A DNA stretch of 64,000 bases from Misgurnus anguillicaudatus (lineage: Eukaryota; Chordata; Actinopteri; Cypriniformes; Cobitidae): positions 6,102,001 through 6,166,000 of the forward strand of contig NC_073346.2 in NCBI RefSeq assembly GCF_027580225.2, given 5' to 3'. The translations under genes were made by a program, and so were the position numbers. The notes under the pieces are model-generated. The model saw nothing but the letters and a program-made list of their open reading frames with translations. It was not told the DNA's origin and ran no database searches. Of this stretch, positions 60,037 through 64,000 are shown piece by piece (positions within the stretch are counted from its first letter, which is position 1; the number at the start of each line of letters is the position of its first letter).

Positions 60037-61208
60037 ATTTGCTTTGTTTCTGGACTGCCGATTGAAATGCAAGAGTTACGGCGCTGAGCGCTGCTGTTAG
60101 TTTGCCGATTTCGCACCTCTCGCCATCCCTATGTTGGAGTCACAAGTCGCCTTTGTTTAAAGCCACTGAACACCGGTGATGGGAGAAACGAAACTTTTCG
60201 AAGCTTCGAATCGATTGAACCAATCGCTTCGGAAATTGATTCAGTTCTTCGAAGCGTTCGAAACACCACACTCGCTGGCGACACCTGCTGGTCAAAATAG
60301 TGTTAAAGCAGATCTTTCCAAACATTTTACACTTTATTTTACAAAATAATAGCAAGATTTGTATTAAAACATGTTTAAAAAATTATTTAACCTTATTAAG
60401 ACATAATTAAAAGTGTATTGTGTGTTTTTCAGTTGTATTTAGGGCAAACAAATCATTAAAACCATCTCCCCTTTTAATTATGCACATTTTTGTCATTAAA
60501 TCTGTCTATAAACAAAAAGTAAACAAAATGGTAGTGTTACTAGCCAGAAGGATGCATGTTTTATGAACTTGCGTAATAAGACTGACCCGAGTTTACCTTA
60601 CCATATGAGACACTGGTCATTTGTGACCAACTCCCCCTAGTGGTGATCCATTGGATTTTCAAAACGTTTCGAAAGAGTTATGACGTAATGAAGCCTCGTT
60701 TGCTAAAATCACGTGACTTGGCCAGTTTGAAACAAGCTCCGAGCAAATTGATTCAAAACGATAGATTTTGAAAAGTTTCGAAGCCTCATAAAGCGGTGCT
60801 TCGGAAGCGACCATCGTTTCTGAACACCTCGCGACAAACCAGGCCTTAATGAAAGATTTTCTGCAATTGACCAAAGTTACGCAGCTCTGCTGTAAGCAGA
60901 GCACCCAAAAATACAAAAAACTCACAACGTCCTCCTCCACGGAAATCTTTAGTAAAAGGCGAAAGATTTATACGTAGTTGAAGGAAAACTTGAGTTATGT
61001 CCAACAAACCTCGACCCAGTGTGCTCCCTGTGCCACACCATAATGTTCAAAAAGGGTAATTTCTGGTTCAGGATCCACCCAGACCCTTCCACCTGGGAGG
61101 AGCAAAAGAGGTAGAAATACGTTCCTGCGCAAAATAAAGACACAGGCACGGGCTACTAACATGTCACAGTGTGATCTTTTGCTGAGAGGTTTTGGGGAAT
61201 GAAACGCT

Positions 61209-61603
61209 AGCCGTTTCTCAATGTCAAGGATACTTCCTTGGCAGGACTAGTCCTTACAAGTCACTTCCTTGACAGGCGAGGCGAGGCTCCTTTTAAGCAT
61301 TCGGAGAACACGTTAAATGGAACAGGCTAACAAGTGCACGTAATTACGTCATTGCGTGATTGAAAGGTGTGCTTTCGGTGCTGCGCGCATAGGATTGTGG
61401 GTGATTTCAGCGCGTGAAGAGCGCGAAGGATACAAATTTGCATCCTTTCCTGTATATGGGATATTTCTCGAACGAAGGACTCAGTCCTTGGCTGAAATTT
61501 CGAGGATCCTCGACATTGGAACAGTCCTTCGACTGACGTCGATGACGTAGCATCCTCGAAATTCTAGCTTCCGAGGATCCTTCCTTGACATTGGGAAACG
61601 GCT
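61209..61603. mobile_element. 395-bp MITE inserted in unit 13
   Basis: Comparison with neighbouring units shows an exact 398-bp gain in the GAAACTCTGTG spacer motif. The element begins AGCCGTTTCTCAATGTCAAG and ends CTTGACATTGGGAAACGGCT, which are inverted repeats with one mismatch over about 20 bp. The flanks are GCT (61206-61208) and TCT (61604-61606) against TCT in the empty units, suggesting a 3-bp target duplication with one change, as for PIF/Harbinger-type elements. The interior has repeated GGATCCT and AAGGA motifs. The plus-strand frame at 61356-61550 is incidental. Confidence 0.88.
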
Positions 61604-62130
61604 TCTGTGCACATTACACAGAGGATGCACCGGCACAGGTTATCTCCAATCTCCATCCCATTGATTTCCATAGCCTCTAGGGAAAAAAAGGAAAAAGAAA
61701 GGGCCCCAACAGAAGAACAAGGTCTAAGACCTTCAGCTTAATAGATCATTTTCACTTCAAAAATTCTTTTTGGGATTATGATAGCTGGTGTTAGGGCAGG
61801 GTGTAGTTTATGGTTAATTTATTTCAGGTAAATAGTAAAAAAGCAAGGGGATGGATTGAGGTTCAGAATGGGGTAGGGTTGTCCTTTTAAAGTACCGATC
61901 TAAGGGGTTTACTGATTTTGGGGTAAGGAAGGTAGTTGGCTGGGGCAGTAGCAGGGAATGTTTTTTAAAAAAGGAGGTAAGGAAACTTTTTAAAATATAA
62001 ACAAGCAGACAAAATAAACAAAAATACGGGGGGAATAAACAGGAAGGCTGTCCTCACAAATGGGGAGCGTGTGTTATTTGCTGCGTTCTGGATTGGGGAT
62101 TCGGCTCGACGACTCACCCTGGGCGTAAGA

Positions 62131-62202
62131 TCCTCGTTAGTATAGTGGACAGTATCTCCGCCTGTCACGCGGAAGACCGGGGTTCGATTCCCCGACGGGG
62201 AG
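62131..62202 (+). tRNA. tRNA-Asp(GTC), unit 13 copy B
   Basis: Consensus with TTTT downstream. Confidence 0.97.
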
Positions 62203-62320
62203 ATCTCCTTTTCGTTTGACTTCTCAAACAACTTGCACGAGCCACCTTTACGCATCAAAATCGGCTGAAGAAGTGCGCTGCGTTGCTCTCGTTCTCACGA
62301 TGGGGTCGGGCAAAAAGCAA

Positions 62321-62392
62321 TGCGTTGGCCTGGAATCGAACCCGGGTCAACTGCTTGGAAGGCAGCTATGCTCACCACTATACCACCAACGC
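62321..62392 (-). tRNA. tRNA-Gly(TCC), unit 13, T-stem mismatch
   Basis: C62 to A (GGCCTGGAATCG on the plus strand) unpairs G50 in the T-stem, just 3' of the B box. The only tRNA-Gly in the homogenised part with a change. It lies in the same unit as the MITE. Confidence 0.82.
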
Positions 62393-62593
62393 AGGCAGAA
62401 AGGTGTTGCTCAACAGGACCTGTGAATGTCCTGAACCAACTGTTGTTTTAGAGCTGCACTGAATTGATCACGGATTCAGTCGATTCCCTTCCACGCCTCC
62501 TGCTGGTGTCTGTAACTTGATAACCACAGAATCCCAAGAGTACTCTTTCGAAGGGGAGGTTGGCCGGCGTGATGCCAGTGCGAGAGAGAGGAG

Positions 62594-62665
62594 TCCTCGT
62601 TAGTATAGTGGACAGTATCTCCGCCTGTCACGCGGAAGACCGGGGTTCGATTCCCCGACGGGGAG
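62594..62665 (+). tRNA. tRNA-Asp(GTC), unit 14 copy A
   Basis: Consensus tRNA. The window ends before this unit's copy B and tRNA-Gly. Confidence 0.95.
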
Positions 62666-64000
62666 ATTTGCTTTGTTTCTGGACTGCCGATTGAAATGCA
62701 AGAGTTACGGCGCTGAGCGCTGCTGTTAGTTTGCCGATTTCGCACCTCTCGCCGTCCCTATGTTGGAGTCACAAGTCGCCTTTGTTTAAAGCCACTGAAC
62801 ACCGGTGATGGGAGAAACGAAACTTTTCGAAGCTTCGAATCGATTGAACCAATCGCTTCGGAAATTGATTCAGTTCTTCGAAGCGTTCGAAACACCACAC
62901 TCGCTGGCGACACCTGCTGGTCAAAATAGTGTTAAAGCAGATCTTTCCAAACATTTTACACTTTATTTTACAAAATAATAGCAAGATTTGTATTAAAACA
63001 TGTTTAAAAAATTATTTAACCTTATTAAGACATAATTAAAAGTGTATTGTGTGTTTTTCAGTTGTATTTAGGGCAAACAAATCATTAAAACCATCTCCCC
63101 TTTTAATTATGCACATTTTTGTCATTAAATCTGTCTATAAACAAAAAGTAAACAAAATGGTAGTGTTACTAGCCAGAAGGATGCATGTTTTATGAACTTG
63201 CGTAATAAGACTGACCCGAGTTTACCTTACCATATGAGACACTGGTCATTTGTGACCAACTCCCCCTAGTGGTGATCCATTGGATTTTCAAAACGTTTCG
63301 AAAGAGTTATGACGTAATGAAGCCTCGTTTGCTAAAATCACGTGACTTGGCCAGTTTGAAACAAGCTCCGAGCAAATTGATTCAAAACGATAGATTTTGA
63401 AAAGTTTCGAAGCCTCATAAAGCGGTGCTTCGGAAGCGACCATCGTTTCTGAACACCTCGCGACAAACCAGGCCTTAATGAAAGATTTTCTGCAATTGAC
63501 CAAAGTTACGCAGCTCTGCTGTGAGCAGAGCACCCAAAAATACAAAAAACTCACAACGTCCTCCTCCACGGAAATCTTTAGTAAAAGGCGAAAGATTTAT
63601 ACGTAGTTGAAGGAAAACTTGAGTTATGTCCAACAAACCTCGACCCAGTGTGCTCCCTGTGCCACACCATAATGTTCAAAAAGGGTAATTTCTGGTTCAG
63701 GATCCACCCAGACCCTTCCACCTGGGAGGAGCAAAAGAGGTAGAAATACGTTCCTGCGCAAAATAAAGACACAGGCACGGGCTACTAACATGTCACAGTG
63801 TGATCTTTTGCTGAGAGGTTTTGGGGAATGAAACTCTGTGCACATTACACAGAGGATGCACCGGCACAGGTTATCTCCAATCTCCATCCCATTGATTTCC
63901 ATAGCCTCTAGGGAAAAAAAGGAAAAAGAAAGGGCCCCAACAGAAGAACAAGGTCTAAGACCTTCAGCTTAATAGATCATTTTCACTTCAAAAATTCTTT

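Larger units (their letters stand above)
31290..64000. repeat. tandem array of ~2,231-bp tRNA-Asp/tRNA-Asp/tRNA-Gly units, continuing past the window
   Basis: Using TGATCACGG as phase marker, units start at 31291, 33526, 35760, 37987, 41995, 44226, 46457, 48681, 50912, 53143, 55374, 57605, 59836 and 62465. Lengths are 2235, 2234, 2227, 4008 (fusion), 2231, 2231, 2224, then five of 2231, then 2629 (carries a 395-bp insertion), then 1536 cut by the edge. Each normal unit holds tRNA-Asp copy A (+), a ~1.7-kb spacer, tRNA-Asp copy B (+), 118 bp, then tRNA-Gly (-). Units from 41995 on differ by only a few bases each; the first four differ more. The spacer has no protein gene: open frames recurring once per unit are tRNAs read antisense or homogenised spacer. 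Confidence 0.97.

Noticed and set aside
41995..64000. Near-identical units as a pure assembly artefact
   Set aside because: Units differ by private substitutions, a 7-bp length variant (unit 7) and a MITE in unit 13, which argues for real separate copies, although exact copy number cannot be verified here.

Overview
The window is animal nuclear DNA, most likely from a teleost fish and plausibly a cyprinid. This is inferred from the dense mix of hAT-like, piggyBac-like and palindromic MITE insertions, the long (TA)n, (CA)n and (TG)n tracts, a fish-type LINE/SINE tail (GCGCTATATAAA plus TTGAATTGAA) and vertebrate-type split-promoter tRNA genes. I find no intact host protein-coding gene. Almost every long reading frame is a by-product of microsatellites, of tRNA genes read antisense, or of homogenised repeats.

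Positions 1-31289 are a transposon graveyard. They open with a 48-bp minisatellite (1-297) and a CpG-rich stretch with a candidate minus-strand core promoter near 1460. Then come nested insertions: a hAT-like element inside a piggyBac-like element inside an older palindromic repeat (5268-7558); hAT-like elements with 8-bp target duplications (11815-13604, 17025-17411); long-TIR MITEs (11097-11773, 13731-14614, 22071-22570, 28432-29205, 29338-30043); a solo LTR with a 5-bp target duplication inside a MITE (18909-20513); and a second TTAA-flanked piggyBac-like element (20682-22040). Both piggyBac-like elements keep a scrap of the transposase C-terminal cysteine-rich domain. A degraded endogenous retrovirus occupies about 24312-28148: LTR, tRNA-Trp-like primer site, a leader with tandem hairpin repeats, a gag fragment with late-domain motifs and a CCHC knuckle, protease scraps and an RNase H remnant. 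It carries frameshifts and stops and lacks recognisable capsid and polymerase-palm regions.

From 31290 to the right edge runs a tandem array of a ~2,231-bp unit. Each unit carries tRNA-Asp(GTC) copy A (+), tRNA-Asp(GTC) copy B (+) about 1,770 bp later, and tRNA-Gly(TCC) (-) convergent with copy B. I count 28 tRNA-Asp loci (several damaged) and 13 tRNA-Gly loci. The first four units at the left edge are diverged and carry most of the damaged tRNAs; units from about 42000 on are nearly identical. Unit 4 is a fusion in which copies B and A recombined into one hybrid tRNA-Asp, deleting 463 bp including tRNA-Gly. Unit 13 carries a 395-bp MITE. Copy B and tRNA-Gly have T-run Pol III terminators immediately downstream, whereas copy A usually does not. 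The array continues beyond the window.

The likely function is bulk tRNA-Asp/tRNA-Gly supply from a cluster evolving by unequal exchange and gene conversion, with transposons riding along. All family names are from sequence recognition without database searches.
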